Part shown: positions 43,600 through 56,146 of the stretch, piece by piece | Position numbering within the stretch: the first letter of the stretch is position 1 | Layout of the letters: each line of letters opens with the position of its first letter | Source: Asterias rubens | Lineage: Eukaryota; Echinodermata; Asteroidea; Forcipulatida; Asteriidae | Direction: 5' to 3' | NCBI RefSeq assembly: GCF_902459465.1 | Contig: NC_047070.1 | Coordinates: forward strand, 14,782,156 to 14,846,155 | DNA: 64,000 nucleotides | Position numbers and translations under genes: made by a program | The notes under the pieces: model-generated | Told to the model about the DNA's origin: nothing | Databases searched by the model: none | The model's input: only the letters and a program-made list of their open reading frames with translations

Positions 43600-45955
43600 A
43601 ACATTTTAGGCAAAATTGGAGAAGTACATAAGGCTATAGTCTTGTGGAATTTTTGGTCAAAATTTTTTGAGCAAAGTTGGATAAAAACGCAAGGATTTTG
43701 GGGGCAAAATTTGAGCAAAGTTGGATAAAAACGCAAGGCTATATAGCGGAATTTAAGGGAAAAATTTGAGCAAAGTTGGATAAAAACACAAGGCTTGTGG
43801 AATTTTTGGGCAAGATTTGATGAAGCGCAAGGCTTATTTGAGCAAAGTTGGATAAAAACGCAAGGAATTTTTGGGGGATTTTTTGGGCAAAGTTCGAGTA
43901 AAGTTGGATAAAAACGCAAGGCTATAGTCTTGTGGAATTTTTGGGCAAGATTTAAAAAGACGCAAGGCTATATAAGTCTTGTGGAATTTTTGGGAAAAAT
44001 TTGATAAAAACGCAAGGCTATAGTCTTGTAGAATTTTGGGGAAAAATTTGAGCAAAGTTGGATAAAAACGCAAGGAATTTTTTGGCAAAGTTGGATAAAA
44101 ACGCAAGGCTATAGTCTTGTGGAATTTTCGGGCAAGATTTGACATGAGCAAAGTTGGATAAAAACGCAAGGCTATAATAGTCTTGTGGAATTTTTTGAAA
44201 AAAAAAAAAAAAATGGGCAATATTGGATAAAAGTGCAAGTCTTGTGGAATTTTGGCAAGATTTCATATAGACGCAAGGCTATAGTCTTGTAGAATTTTTT
44301 GAAAAAAAAAAAAAAAAATGGGCAATATTGGATAAAAACGCAAGGCTATAATAGTCTTGTGGAATTTTTGGGCAAAAATTGATAAAAACGCAATAGACGC
44401 AAGGCTATAGTCTTGTAGAATTTTTTGAAAAAAAAAAAAAAAAATGGGCAATATTGGATAAAAACGCAAGGCTATGTCTTGTGGAATTTTTGGCAAGATT
44501 TGATAAAGACGCAATTCTTGTAGAATTTTGAAAAAAAAAAAAAAAAAAAAAAAATGGGCAATATTGGATACAAACGCAAGGCTTGTGGAGTTTTTGTGCA
44601 AAATTTGAGCAAAATGGGTAAAAACGCAAGGCTATATATATAGTCTTGTGGAATTTTTGGGCAAAATTTGATAAAAACGCAAGGCTATGTCTTGTAGAAT
44701 TTTTGGGCAAAATTGGATAAAAACGCAAGGCTATAGTCTTGTGGGATTTTTGCAAGATTTTATAAATACGCAAGGCTATAGTCTTGTAGAATTTTTGAAA
44801 AAAAAAAAAAAAAAAAATGTGCAATATTGGATAAAAACGCAAGGCTATATATAGTCTTGTGGAATTTTTGGGCAAAATTTGAGCAAAGTTGGATACAAAC
44901 GCAAGGAATGTTTGGGCAAAATTTGAGCAAAGTTGGATAAAAACGCAAGGCTATAGTCTTGTGGAATTTTTGGGAAAATTTGAGCAAAGTTGGATACAAA
45001 TGCAAGGAATTTTTTGGCAAAGTTAGAGCAAAGTTGGATAAAAACGCAAGGCTATAGTCTTGTGGAATTTTTGGGAAAAAAAAAAAAATTGGCAATATTG
45101 GATAAAAACGCAAGTCTTGTGGAATTTTTTGCAAGATTTTATAAATACGCAAGGCTATAGTCTTGTAGAATTTTTGAAAAAAGAAAAAAAAAATGGGCAA
45201 TATTGGATAAAAACGCAAGGCTATAGTCTTGTGGAATTTTTGGGCAAAATTTGAGCAAAGTTGGATAAAAACGCAAGGAATTTTTTGGCAAAGTTGATAA
45301 AAAGTCAAGGCTATAGTATTGTGGAATTTTTGGGCAAGATTTTAAAAAAAGCAAGGCTATAGTCTTGTGGAATTTTTGGGCAAAATTTGAGCAAAGTTGA
45401 ATAAAAACGCAAGGCTATAGTCTTGTGGAATTTTTGGGCAAGATTTGATAACGCAAGGCTATAGTCTTGTGGAATTTTTGGGCAAAATTTGAGCAAAGTT
45501 GGATACAAACGCAAGGAATTTTTGGGCAAAATTTGAGCAAAATTGGATAAAAACGGAAAGCTATAGTCTTTTGGAACTTTTAAGCAAAGTTTGATAAAGA
45601 CGCAAGGCATTATATAGTCTTGTGGGATTTTTGGGCAAAATTTGAGCAACATTTGATAAAAACGCAAGGCTATAGTCTTGTGGAATTTTTTAAACAAAAA
45701 TGGACAAATACGCAAGGCTAATATAGTCTTGTGGAATTTTTGGGCAAAATTAGAGCAAAATTTGATGAAATGACAGGGCAAGGCCGACTTTTGGGCAAAC
45801 TTGAGCAAAGTTGGTTAAAAACGCAATTTGAGCAAAATTTGATAGCAAAATTGCATAACTACGCAATTTTGAGCAAAATTGGGTAAAGACGCTATATATA
45901 GTCTTGCAGAAAAATTTTCGGGCAGATAATTTGATAAATTTACAAGGCATTATTT
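43600..45955 (-). repeat. Satellite array A', ~58-bp unit, reverse orientation
   Basis: AAGGCTATAGTCTTGTGGAA, TTTTTGGGCAAAATTTGAGC and AAAGTTGGATAAAAACGC are the reverse complement of array A. A subfamily carries long A-runs followed by TGGGCAATATTGGATAAAA. It is larger and more regular than array A. Confidence 0.92.
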
Positions 45956-46477
45956 TACAGCCTTATTGATTTTTTGAGAAATATTTGATAAATATGCAAT
46001 ATGTTCATAGTCCTGAGGCTACAAAAGGTGTAAGCCTTCCATTCTGTTGAGCTTGAATCTCCCTGGGTTCGTTCATTAAGGCCTCGCTTGACACGGTCGA
46101 CTTTGGTGCTGTTTCATGGATGACAATCGGTCCTGAGGAGATGCAGTTGTTACGCCACCTCGCAGTTGGTTCACATGTAAAACAAAAGCATTTATTCTTG
46201 CATTAGTCTTGTGTTAATAATCTGATTGAACAAAATACAATTGTAGGCATTCTTGTAGTTACGTACACCAATACAAGCAATATATTTCAGTTTCAAATTT
46301 GGCCTATTTATCCTGGTAAGGTTCGTCTAGAACAGGGCTACCACGTGAAGGTCCCAGGATACCAGCCCCACACGGTTTCCAGATACAGGGCCTTTGCACC
46401 ATCCTGTCGGATGGGTCCGGTCCGCCGTCCCAGAAGGAGGGACAGTCCCCTACTGTACTAGCGCGGTCCCTAGTTGG

Positions 46478-46872
46478 AAAGAACTTAGGGACTACTTCCG
46501 TTGGTCAACCATTTGTGATAACACCGGCACCATCCTAGCAGATGAGGAGCCCGAATGCACCTTTAAGATCAACCACCCAGTGGCCCGAGCCGGAAGTAGG
46601 ACCCCACATGCCACGTGCACGTGTCCAGGTCCCTTTAGTCTTATTCAAAATCGTCCGTGCTGTACCGTTTTTATTAAAGAACTTAGGGACTACTTCCGTT
46701 GGTCAACCATTTGTGATAACACCGGCACCATCCTAGCAGATGAGGAGCCCGAATGCACCTTTAAGATCAACCACCCAGTGGCCCGAGCCGGAAGTAGGAC
46801 CCCACATGCCACGTGCACGTGTCCAGGTCCCTTTAGTCTTATTCAAAATCGTCCGTGCTGTACCGTTTTTAT
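46478..46872. repeat. Exact 198-bp tandem duplication
   Basis: 46478-46675 and 46676-46872 are identical as far as I can read. The unit includes GAACTTAGGGACTACTTCCG and CCACGTGCACGTGTCCAGGT. Being 66 codons long, it keeps a 272-codon frame open through both copies. Confidence 0.9.
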
Positions 46873-46965
46873 CCGCACGCACCACCATTTATTTCGATCC
46901 GCAGGCACCACCATTTATTTGGATCGCAGGCACCACCATTTATTTCGATCAGCACGCACCACAAA
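46873..46965. repeat. Short tandem repeat CGCACCACCATTTATTTCGATC
   Basis: Three to four copies of a ~28-bp unit GCACCACCATTTATTTCGAT with variable two-base changes. Confidence 0.75.
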
Positions 46966-47619
46966 GTTAGCGCAAAAAAATAACGCGTATATGCTTGCTT
47001 GCTTGCAATGGTGTACTTATTTACAAGATGCCAACGGTATAGTGAGCTATCCCAACAACTCACTACATGTAAAGCATCAAATATCAACACCAAAACAACC
47101 CACTACATGTAAAGCATCAAATATCAATACATGTAAAGCCTGGTCATACTTCCTGCGAATGCGATGCGAATTTGTTGTCAGAACCCTCTTTTGCCACAAT
47201 GTTCACAAGTGAGTTAATTAGATTTGAACCGCTGCAAACTATTTGTTGAGAATTTGTGACGTCAACATTCGCTTTGCATTCGCATTCGCAGGAATAATGA
47301 ACCGGGCTTTACTCATCTTAAAAGTACATCTTACTTTTGTTCATTTATGATCCTCAGATGAGCTGCTAAGATGTCTTGATGATACTGATGTTTTCCAAGG
47401 CAGTTGATCTCCTTTATACCCTGCAGCCTTCACTGTGTCGGTAGGGGAGACTCCATCTGTACTTGGTTTCAGGAATTACTGGCCCTGAAAGTTCAAGTTA
47501 ACAGATAGAATATTGTAATTGTAAGCCAATATTTTGTCATCAAAACTCTTGCATGGGTAATTTAGACCACCTCTTTATGTTATTAAAACAATAATGGTGG
47601 CTTCCTATAGTGCTCAGGT

Positions 47620-47810
47620 CTGTAACGCAGTGACGCTCCAACATTATTACCCCTGATCACTGGGCCTTAAATCATTCCTTAACCATCTCAGCTCCCTGCA
47701 GAGGATACAGTCTGTGCCCCCACATATGTAAGTTAATCAATCACAAGAACCAACTCTGCCCTCACAGGTACCTATTTACCCGTGGGATGAAGAGAAGCTT
47801 ATGGTGACGT
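47620..47810 (-). mobile_element. SINE body fragment without tRNA head
   Basis: CCAACATTATTACCCC, CACTGGGCCTTAAATCATTC and CTCACAGGTACCTATTTACC match the bodies at 29210 and 32395. The head is absent. Confidence 0.65.
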
Positions 47811-48029
47811 AAATAACCACCTGGATATTTCTTTGCGTATCTTGCACAGGCATGCCCCTGTGGTGTTACACTTTTCACCCATTAAAAGAGGGACAGAAAG
47901 TAGCAGGAACAATGCACCCTTATTGCCTTATCCCCAGTTCCAAAACGTGGCAGACAAGACAGGTTGCACCATAGTTTATCATTCTGTTTGGGTATTTGGC
48001 TAAATGGAAATTAAAGCATTCTGGGATTT

Positions 48030-48067
48030 GGGGGGGGGGGAGATGATACAGACACCCCCCCCCCCCC
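48030..48067. other. G11 / C13 run pair
   Basis: Eleven G at 48030-48040 and thirteen C at 48055-48067, fourteen bases apart. They could pair as a hairpin; the C-strand run could form a G4 on the minus strand. Confidence 0.6.
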
Positions 48068-48559
48068 AACACACCCCAAGTCTTAATCGAAATACAGCCA
48101 CTATTATAAATCAGCCCAATTTTTGGATGGTGTATTGTTTATAAATCAGACCTCACTTTTATGACACATTTTGTGCTAGTACAACACTCAGTGTGACCTT
48201 CAAACTACCTCAGTTTTGACTTAGTTAGCTGTATTAATTGTCTATGGTCATAGTTGATAAAACTTTTATATGTGAAGTTAAAAACAATTGTAGTTATTTT
48301 AAGCTTAAAATGCATGGCGTTGCACGAGGATTGCCCTTTAGCTAAATGAGTTCAATCTGGGCGCTAGTTCCATTTGATTTGCATACACATCCTTCAAACA
48401 ATTGTTAAGAATTATGTATTTACCTTTTTAGTTGTAGGCCTAAATCATAATCAGATCATTGTGAGCTTTGTTACTGGTGATCTCTTGACATCTTCATGAT
48501 GATGGCGACAAACACTACAAAGAAAAACATTTTGAAGGACAAAATAAGTTGGCATATAA

Positions 48560-49250
48560 AATAAAAAAATTACAAGGGGCAAGTCTGGCACTTTTATCAA
48601 ATTTGGGCCTAAATTTGGAAAGAACCACAAAAGGTCAGTCCGCAGTTTCATCAAATTTGGAAATTACAAGGGACAAGTCTGGCACTTTTATCAAATTTGG
48701 GCCTAAATCTGGAAAGAACCACAAAAGGTCAGCCCGCAGTTTTTGAAAAAATCACAAGGGGTAAGTCCAGCAGATTTATCAAATTTGGGCCTAAAATTGA
48801 GTAAATCACAAAGGGTAAGTCCAGCATTTTTATCAAATTTGGGCCTAAAATTGAGTAAATCATTTAATCAAATTTGGGCCTAAAATTGAAAATTTCCAGG
48901 GATGAGCCCAGCAATTTTATCATACTTGGGCCATTAATTATTTGAAGCTTAAAATGCATGGCATTTATACAAGGTGATAAGCCTCTAGCTAAATGAGTTT
49001 AATCTGGGCACTAGTTCTATTTCATGAACAAATCTCAAGGGGTAAGTCCAGCAGCTTTATCAAATTTAGGCCTAAAATTGAAAAAATCACAAGGGAGTGT
49101 GTCCAGCAGATTGATCAAATATGGGTCTTAATTGAAAAGATCCCAATTAAAGGGGTAAGTCCAGTAGTTTTATTTTAACAAATTTGGACCTAAACCTGAA
49201 GAAAAAAAACACAAGGGGTAAGTCCAACAGCTTTATTAATTTTTGGCCAA
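48560..49250 (-). repeat. Tandem array B', reverse orientation of array B
   Basis: TTTATCAAATTTGGGCCTAA, AATTGAGTAAATCACAAGGG and GTAAGTCCAGCAG are the reverse complement of array B units. About ten units. Confidence 0.82.
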
Positions 49251-50537
49251 AAATTGAAAGTAGACAGGCGAAGCTGCCATGACAAGCTGGCGATCGCCAT
49301 ATAGAACCAATGACTGACAGAAAAAACAATCATTTGATCACTGATGGCAAAGGAGTGGAGACTTAGACAACCATTTAAGTATTTCATTGTTTTAGCTCAT
49401 TCACCTGAAACAAGTGATAATTTAAAAATGTTATCTTTTTTTATGAAGCTACATCCAAGAAGCAATATTTGATTGAAGTTTCAAGTCAGGACATCAGTGC
49501 AATAAGGAGTTGTGGCCATTAAAGTTTATTATGGTTTAAGCTCATTCAACTGGAACCAGTGATCAACTCTTCGAGTATATCTGTTCATATGAATAAACAT
49601 GTACAAAGCAATGTTTGATTTAAGTTTCAAGTCAGAACAGCTTTGAAAAACGGAGTTTAGGTTTTCATTGTTAAAGCTCATTCAACTGGAACCAGTGACA
49701 GAGAGATTGATTTTTGTTTAAAAACAATATTTCAAAACTTTAAGATTTAAGTTTGATTCTTTAAAATCCAGACATCAATGTTTGAGTCAAAAACTTACAC
49801 ATTATTTTTATTCCAAAAACTTCAACAATATTGGAAAACTTAGCTGAAAATTATGAATGGCAAGTATATAACAATCTCACTTGGGCATTGTCAGAATTTA
49901 ACCTCATGGAGACATGTGAATTTAGTATTTCCCTCCTCAGTAGCTGTGAGTTTAGTTAAAGTTCACTGTGAATATTCTATCAGTTAGGCAGGGCCAGAAG
50001 GTAGTTATTCAGTGTCTTTGTTATATGGGTCTGCAGTGGTTAGTTACCCCCCAGAAATTCCTTAGGGCATTCAGTGTCCGGTCAAGTATGAAGTTTTTAA
50101 TGGGTGGAATTGTGAGGTATGTTGTGTAGATGGGTGCGGTCAAGGAGAGTGAGTCCATGCTAGCTGTGTGTTGGATAGAGGGAGGTCATTCTAGCAGCGT
50201 TTTAGATAGAGAGAGGATGTGATCATTGTGGAACAAGTGGCAGAAAAATTGCACTGGGTGTTGGTCTCTGCAAACATATGTGATGAGCAGATTTTCAGGC
50301 TGCTATATATTTTAAGGAAAATTCCTTGGAGTGATGAGACAACAATTTTGAGAGCTGGACTTCAAGAGCTTCACTATTATGGAAACTGCAAGTTAATTTT
50401 ATATTAGGCTTCTGCATTTCAAAAAATCAAGTGCATGGTGCTATTTTTTTTTCCCAGGAAGAAGTTTAGTTTAAATCAATGTAGTTTGGAAAATGCAATT
50501 CATGGCTACTTTTAATGCTTATTCCAGAGGCGTGTTC
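49251..50537. other. AT-rich intergenic sequence
   Basis: Three loose copies of AGCTCATTCA[A/C]CTG[G/A]AAC[C/A]AGTGA at about 49395, 49538 and 49677, spaced about 140 bp, suggest an old tandem duplication. No protein. Confidence 0.45.
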
Positions 50538-50669
50538 GGAAAAGTTTCCGTATGGCGCCACCACTTTTTCATTCGAAATAAAATAATATAGTATCTAATT
50601 TACCTGATTGATATATCCCTTTTTGTAAAAATGAGTGAAAAAGTGGTGGCGCCATACGGAAAGTTATCC
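50538..50669. mobile_element. 132-bp hAT-like MITE with 8-bp target duplication
   Basis: The ends GGAAAAGTTTCCGTATGG and CCATACGGAAAGTTATCC are inverted repeats that continue inward to GCGCCACCACTTTTTCA. GCGTGTTC is duplicated at 50530-50537 and 50670-50677. Eight-base duplications are typical of hAT elements. Confidence 0.9.
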
Positions 50670-51589
50670 GCGTGTTCATTTAATTCTCTAGTGTTTTGGA
50701 CTTTGAAAAGGTTCATCAATTTGTGTGTAAGGAAATTAATTGAAGGTTCTTGAGCAGTATATTATTCATTTGTTGGACAAATTTGTTAGAAGATTGTGGT
50801 TTACTTTTCCCAACAAATAGATGGTTTTCACCCCTGGGTGCGAGTGTTTTGGAAACTAAGTCTGAGTGTCGTCCCAGGTCCAATGAATTGGGTTGCTACA
50901 TGAGCAGCAGAGGGCGCAACAGCTTTTGAAAACTGTGTGATATGAACTTTGTGAATGGTTTCGCAGCGACTCGAACCACAACACGTTAAATCTGAGATGG
51001 TACTGTGAGGAAGCTGGGATTTGCTAGCTTATCTTTTTGGAGTGGTAAGTGGAAGCCTATAATCCGGTGGGACTGTTTCTTTGCTTTTATTGTATAATTT
51101 AGCTAAATAATTTACACATTGTGAGATATATTTATGCGAAAGACACTTATTATAATCTCTGACTTTTGAGTGACCATAAACCTGTAATACTATATATTAA
51201 AGGTGTGTATTTATCAACGCCAGTGTCACTCCTTTAAAGGAAGTTGTAAATAACTTTTGGGAGTAAAATCTGCCCCAAGTTTATAGCAGAACATTGCTTT
51301 TCTCGTTGACAAAAAGATGTACCAAGCTTATAGCAGTGAATGCTCTTGAGCTGTGGGTTTTTGGATTTCTGTAATTGTAAATATTAAGTACTTCCAAGAT
51401 CGAGTAATCGCGACAAATAGTTTCTTTTAATTGATTGAGGTTTGTGTCAGCAGAAATTTGACACACATTCTGTTTTATTTAAGAGGAAGGCCTTTTTTGG
51501 AACAGGTCGTGACAAAAGTATTAGATCTTCCATTAACGAGGATTTCATTTAATATTGATTTGTGGAAGTGTATACATTAAACAAGGGGT

Positions 51590-51790
51590 AGAGTACGTCA
51601 AGCAGTTTTATAAAACTTGGGCTTAAACTCAAAAATTGTTCAGCCTAAAATTGAAAAAATCACAAGGGGGTAATAAGTCCAACAGTCTTATCAAATTTGG
51701 GCCTTAAATTGATAAAAATCACAATGGGTAAGTCCAGCAGCTTTCTAAAGTTTGGGCCATTAATTATTGAGGCTTAAAATGCATGGCAAA
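51590..51790 (-). repeat. Outlying units of array B'
   Basis: ATCACAAGGGGGTAATAAGT and CAGTCTTATCAAATTTGGGC, three units. They end at AGGCTTAAAATGCATGGC, which also flanks array B' at 48305 and 48950. Confidence 0.7.
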
Positions 51791-52099
51791 ATGTTTGACA
51801 CCTCATTTGTTTGGGTCGGGTATGCAAACCCTAGTTGCGCCAGGTCTAAGTTCAAAAATTTGGCCATTGTTTCCATTACAAAAGTTATTTGTTTTCTACT
51901 GAAATTATGTAGCATACAATGCATGTATTTATTTTAAACTAAATTTGTTTTGTTGATTTTTTAAATTATTTTTCGAAATAAGTATATTTGTTTGTTGTAT
52001 CTTGAATAAATTGTACAAAACTGAGTCAAACTTTGTGTTTTGTTTGGTATTTAAGTTCAAGAACATGTTGGCCAATCACTTCATCAGTGGCACGCATCG

Positions 52100-52790
52100 C
52101 AACCACAACCCGTAAAAATTTGGGGGTGGGTCGACATTTCGATGAGGTCAAATCTCTCTTTTTTTTAATCAACAAAATATATACGGTAAGTTTTCCAGAG
52201 GAAAGATTTCTGTATCCTGTCACTACTTATACACTTTTTTTTTACTGAATGAAAGAACTTCTCATAAACAGACATCAAAAGGAGGTGAATTGCACAATAT
52301 CTGTCAAGAGAGGAAAGGTGAAGCAATTTCCCGACCATTTGAGGTTGTTAAGCCCCCCCCCCCAAACCCCGAGGGGAAAAAAAGCGGCCTGTCGGAAATG
52401 GACGACTAACGGCCCACTCGGCCAAAATGCCCAACATGCCCTAGCACCACGCCCCTTCCGGACCTCGTGGTTTTGCAAAATCGGCGCCCCTGGAAATCCC
52501 GACAGTAAAAGTACAGATTTTTCATCAAAAAATACACATTTTCCAAAAAAAAATTCCACCAAGATAATAAGAAACTCACCGTACGAATTTTAAAATGCTT
52601 TTTGCCCGGAACTGTTTCGATAAAGTGGAGAAACTTACCGAAAAGAACGGAGTGAAAAATTTGGGTTCTTGTCGACGTCGTGAAATTTTCTCGAAAGGAA
52701 GAGAGACGCCGGTTGGTGCCCAAACCGCAACTCTTGCAATGATTATATTATGTCACGTGGTCAGCTACACTGGTACCCTGTCCATCTAAA
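52100..52790. other. CpG-richer segment, no recognised gene
   Basis: Contains GGGGTGGGTCGACATTTCGA (like 22690-22710) and a minus-strand frame with donor-like gtaagt and gtgagt sites around 52640 and 52580. A 114-codon plus frame is present without similarity to any family I know. It could be a promoter or a lncRNA start; unproven. Confidence 0.25.
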
Positions 52791-53839
52791 TCTTGACGTC
52801 GACTCATGATTATTCATGACTTGACAGCTGGTTTGCACTTGAGTTGACCCTGCTTGTTTCTTTGAATGTTTTATGTCATTTTTCCAGCCAAAATTACAAG
52901 GGGGTAAGCCTTGCTACTCATTCCTTTGGATGTTTTTGTAGTACTTCCTAAAACAAAGGACACCCTTACACATCTCAGACTGCACAAGATCTTTATCAGC
53001 TGCAACACCCCCCCCCCCCCCGCCCCTGATCTGGCAAGTCATGAATAGTCATGAGTCATAAACTTAAAATTACAGGACTTCCAAAAATGCACAAGTCTTC
53101 ATATTTCTTTGAAACCTTCAACACATTTTTCATAGTAATTCCTCATGAGCTTCCAATGACTTCAGAAAGCTTCATCGTTCTATGTTGATTTTAAATTATA
53201 ATCAAAGCAAAACAATACTTACAGCTTGCGAAGAAATCTTAATACGTTTGTTATTTTTTCTTTAATGATCCAAATCACAAAAAACTTGCTCCATGTGCAA
53301 TAAAAAAAGGGGGGCAATTTTTAAACCATAAAAAAATAATACACTAGCACCGTTTCAAGAAAAGAAACGTCTTTTACTAAAGAGAGTACGTTGATAATCA
53401 GGGTATTTTTGGTTTGTAAGCTTCATACAATATAAAAGTACATACAATTGATAATAAATGACAGAATACGTATATAGGTATTTGAAAATGTACAAAAGAC
53501 AACAAATCACAAGCTTATATAGTCTTACTAGTAATAACAACTTGCAGCTACACCCATGGATACAACTCATCTGGAAGGAATACAGAAAGTGGAAGAACAA
53601 TTGGCATGGTTTTTATATAGTGTTAAAGGCTTTTTACAAGATTGGTCAAAATAACACACATCATTGTTCAATTTTAGTTGAAAGCATACCAATTATAAAG
53701 TTGATACTAGAATTGCCTATTTTTCAGTGTTCATGCATTTTAAATGAAAAATAATGTTATTGGTGGATTGATTAAATACAGGTCAGAGAAGAAGGCTCCT
53801 TTCCAAGCAGTGTTTACATTCATGAGGCTTAACAAGACA

Positions 53840-53880
53840 GACAAACAGACAGACAGACAAACAAACAAACAGACCCATAA
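53840..53880. repeat. (ACAG/ACAA)n microsatellite
   Basis: About ten tetramers of ACAG and ACAA type. The open frames across it are low-complexity. Confidence 0.85.
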
Positions 53881-53999
53881 CCCAAGCAAACAGACTACCC
53901 CAATTACATCTTTAAAAAATACAACCACAAAACCCCCCATAAATTCTGAATAGAGTCTGATTTTAAGATAGATAGTGTATAAATAAAGCCTCAATGCTG

Positions 54000-55560
54000 T
54001 AAATGTACAAAAATAAAAAGTAAATTTATCTCACACAACAATAGGACTAACAATGCAATACAAGAAACCCCTATCTGAAGCCCATCCAACTACTATAGCC
54101 TGTGGAAAACAGTGCTTAACAATATTGAAGTCTTTCGGCCAAAAATTGGCAACTGTAGCGGACAAGAGGTCTTTGAGAGAGCCAAGTGTGCTAAATAAAT
54201 ATTTCAAAAAATATTGAGTGCGTGTGAGTTGTTAAAGTAAAAACTGAGTTGATTTACACTATTTGGATCTGAAAATATAATGTTTCTCTAACTCTGACAA
54301 CTAGTCTACATGTACCCTAGGTACAAAAGTACATTTGGAAAACCGTCTGGCCCTTAGTTTTGCATAATGAACAATCCCTTTGGAGCCAGAAGTGCAATGA
54401 ACACTTGTTTCACTGCAGGTCAGTATCTAATACGTCATCCTTACTTAACAAAGCCAGACTCCATAGAGCTCAGTAAGTAGCTGAGCACAAATACAATTCT
54501 ACTTAGGCCAACTGGAATAAGGAAGTAGGCCAAAATACATGTAGCATATGCCTGGTATTCCGCTAACTTTTGCTGAGTTGCTAAGCACAAAAACAATTTG
54601 TCCTTGGGCCTACTGGATGAAATAAGGTAACAAGCCCGAAACCAATCTGCGTGTAGCGTATGTGACTGGTTTCCCACTAACTTTTGCTCAGTACCAAATT
54701 GTTAAGCAACATTTTTAATTGGGCCCTAGATGGCAGGCGTTCATATGGAAACATCATTAAACCAAACTATCACTGAAGAAAGAGGGGGGGGGGGGTACTA
54801 GTCCACCTAAATCCTGCCTAATACCTCATTTGGGAGGATTTGATTCTAGGACTAAACAGATCTATTCATAGCTAACTCTACATCAGTGAGTTGTCATGCA
54901 GAGTTGGTGAAAGAACACAAGATGGGGGCATCTTACTCTCTTGGATCACCAAGGTTAAGTCCCCCTGAGTTGCATGCAAGGAATAGGGATTAGTAATAAC
55001 CAAAAAAGAAAGCGTTTTCTTGTCCACGTCTACGTCTAGTCCTGGGACCACAAGGGAACATTTTTTTTTTTTTAAGTAAAATCTAAGATTAGTCTACCGG
55101 AACCGTAAAATGGGTGTTTACAACCTGCAGCTGTGGTAAAGGGCCAAGCTGAGGGTGAGGTCCTGTATTATTGCATTCTATGACCATGCAAGGTTTTGTG
55201 ATCATATTTAAAAGACTAAATATGATCATGTGACATCTACTCAACCAATAGGACTGCCTAAACTGTCTGGAGTATTTATGAATGAAGTATCTAATAAAAA
55301 ATAAGTGAGCAAAGACATCAAGTTGTGCTGACTCTAATAAAATACTACAGTAGTGTTACCCTACGTGTACATGATGCTATCCTACATGATGAGTTGTCAT
55401 GTGGAGTTGATGAAAGAACAAAATGGAGGGCCCTAACAACAAAGGTCATTATTTCCAACTGAGTTGATCACACTTTTAGTTTGAGCATACGGATTATATC
55501 TCATGTAGAAACACACAATTAAATTATCAAACACAAATACTAAATAATTTCATGTGGAAC
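54000..55560. other. Unique intergenic sequence
   Basis: No coding frame with protein-like content. A segment near 54470-54700 contains two related copies of CTGAGTTGCTAAGCACAAA-type sequence. A short remnant of the 14510 repeat ends at about 55290. Confidence 0.4.
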
Positions 55561-55645
55561 AAAGACAATTTATGAGAGCAGGACTTGACCCAGCAACCTT
55601 GAGAATAACACGCCGGCGCTTTACCAACTGAGCTTTCCAGCCCAG
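55560..55645 (-). repeat. tRNA-like SINE head
   Basis: Reverse strand AGCTCAGTTGGTAAAGCGCC and GGTTGCTGGGTCAAGTCC resemble A and B boxes. No convincing acceptor stem. Confidence 0.5.
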
Positions 55646-55937
55646 ATGACAAGCTGACATCACTTCTAGTTTTGTCAATATTTTTGCCTGTGAGATTCAG
55701 TTAAAATACCAAGTAAGTAACCACAGGGGATCATTGTCAATTTAAGTCCTTTTTTCTTTAAACAACTGATAAATATTGACTACTGAGAACACATAAAAAA
55801 CAAAACAAAGAACAAAGCCTCATGAAGTAGAGCAATTCTGTTTAAAGTCTGTAAGCAGACAGTTTCTGCAAGTGAATTTCTAATTCAAAGCCGCTCCTGA
55901 CCATCAGCAGAGCAAAACAGAGTCTTGACTCACACTA

Positions 55938-56146
55938 GACTTGTGGACAAGTCGTTAAATGTCTAACGTGGTGATAGCGTTCCAACTCTCCCTGCGGTAT
56001 TCTACTACTGCTGTCACAACTTCGGTCGTTAATGGGGAGTAGAAGTCGGCAACCAGCAGTTCGTGAGAGAGCAGTGATCTCGCCAAAGCACCGCCCCAAC
56101 TTGACTATCTCACCGCGTGGGACCATTAACAACTTGTCCACAAGTC
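55938..56146. mobile_element. TA-flanked MITE, 209 bp
   Basis: GACTTGTGGACAAGTCGTTA at the left pairs with TTAACAACTTGTCCACAAGTC at the right. TA borders both ends (55936-55937, 56147-56148). Confidence 0.85.

Noticed and set aside
43575..45808. Minus-strand open frames of 112-182 codons with phrases such as KIPQDYSLAFLSNF
   Set aside because: They are satellite array A' read in a stop-poor direction. The peptides repeat in all frames and no start or splice context fits.
46394..47212. 272-codon plus-strand frame with two 66-residue repeats
   Set aside because: It arises from the 198-bp doublet and short GCACCACC repeats; two other frames are also open there, and no family is recognised.
52249..52593. 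114-codon frame in a CpG-richer segment
   Set aside because: No similarity to a known family, overlapped by antisense frames of similar length, and composition is not protein-like.
55935..56141. 68-codon minus-strand frame
   Set aside because: It coincides exactly with a TA-flanked MITE.
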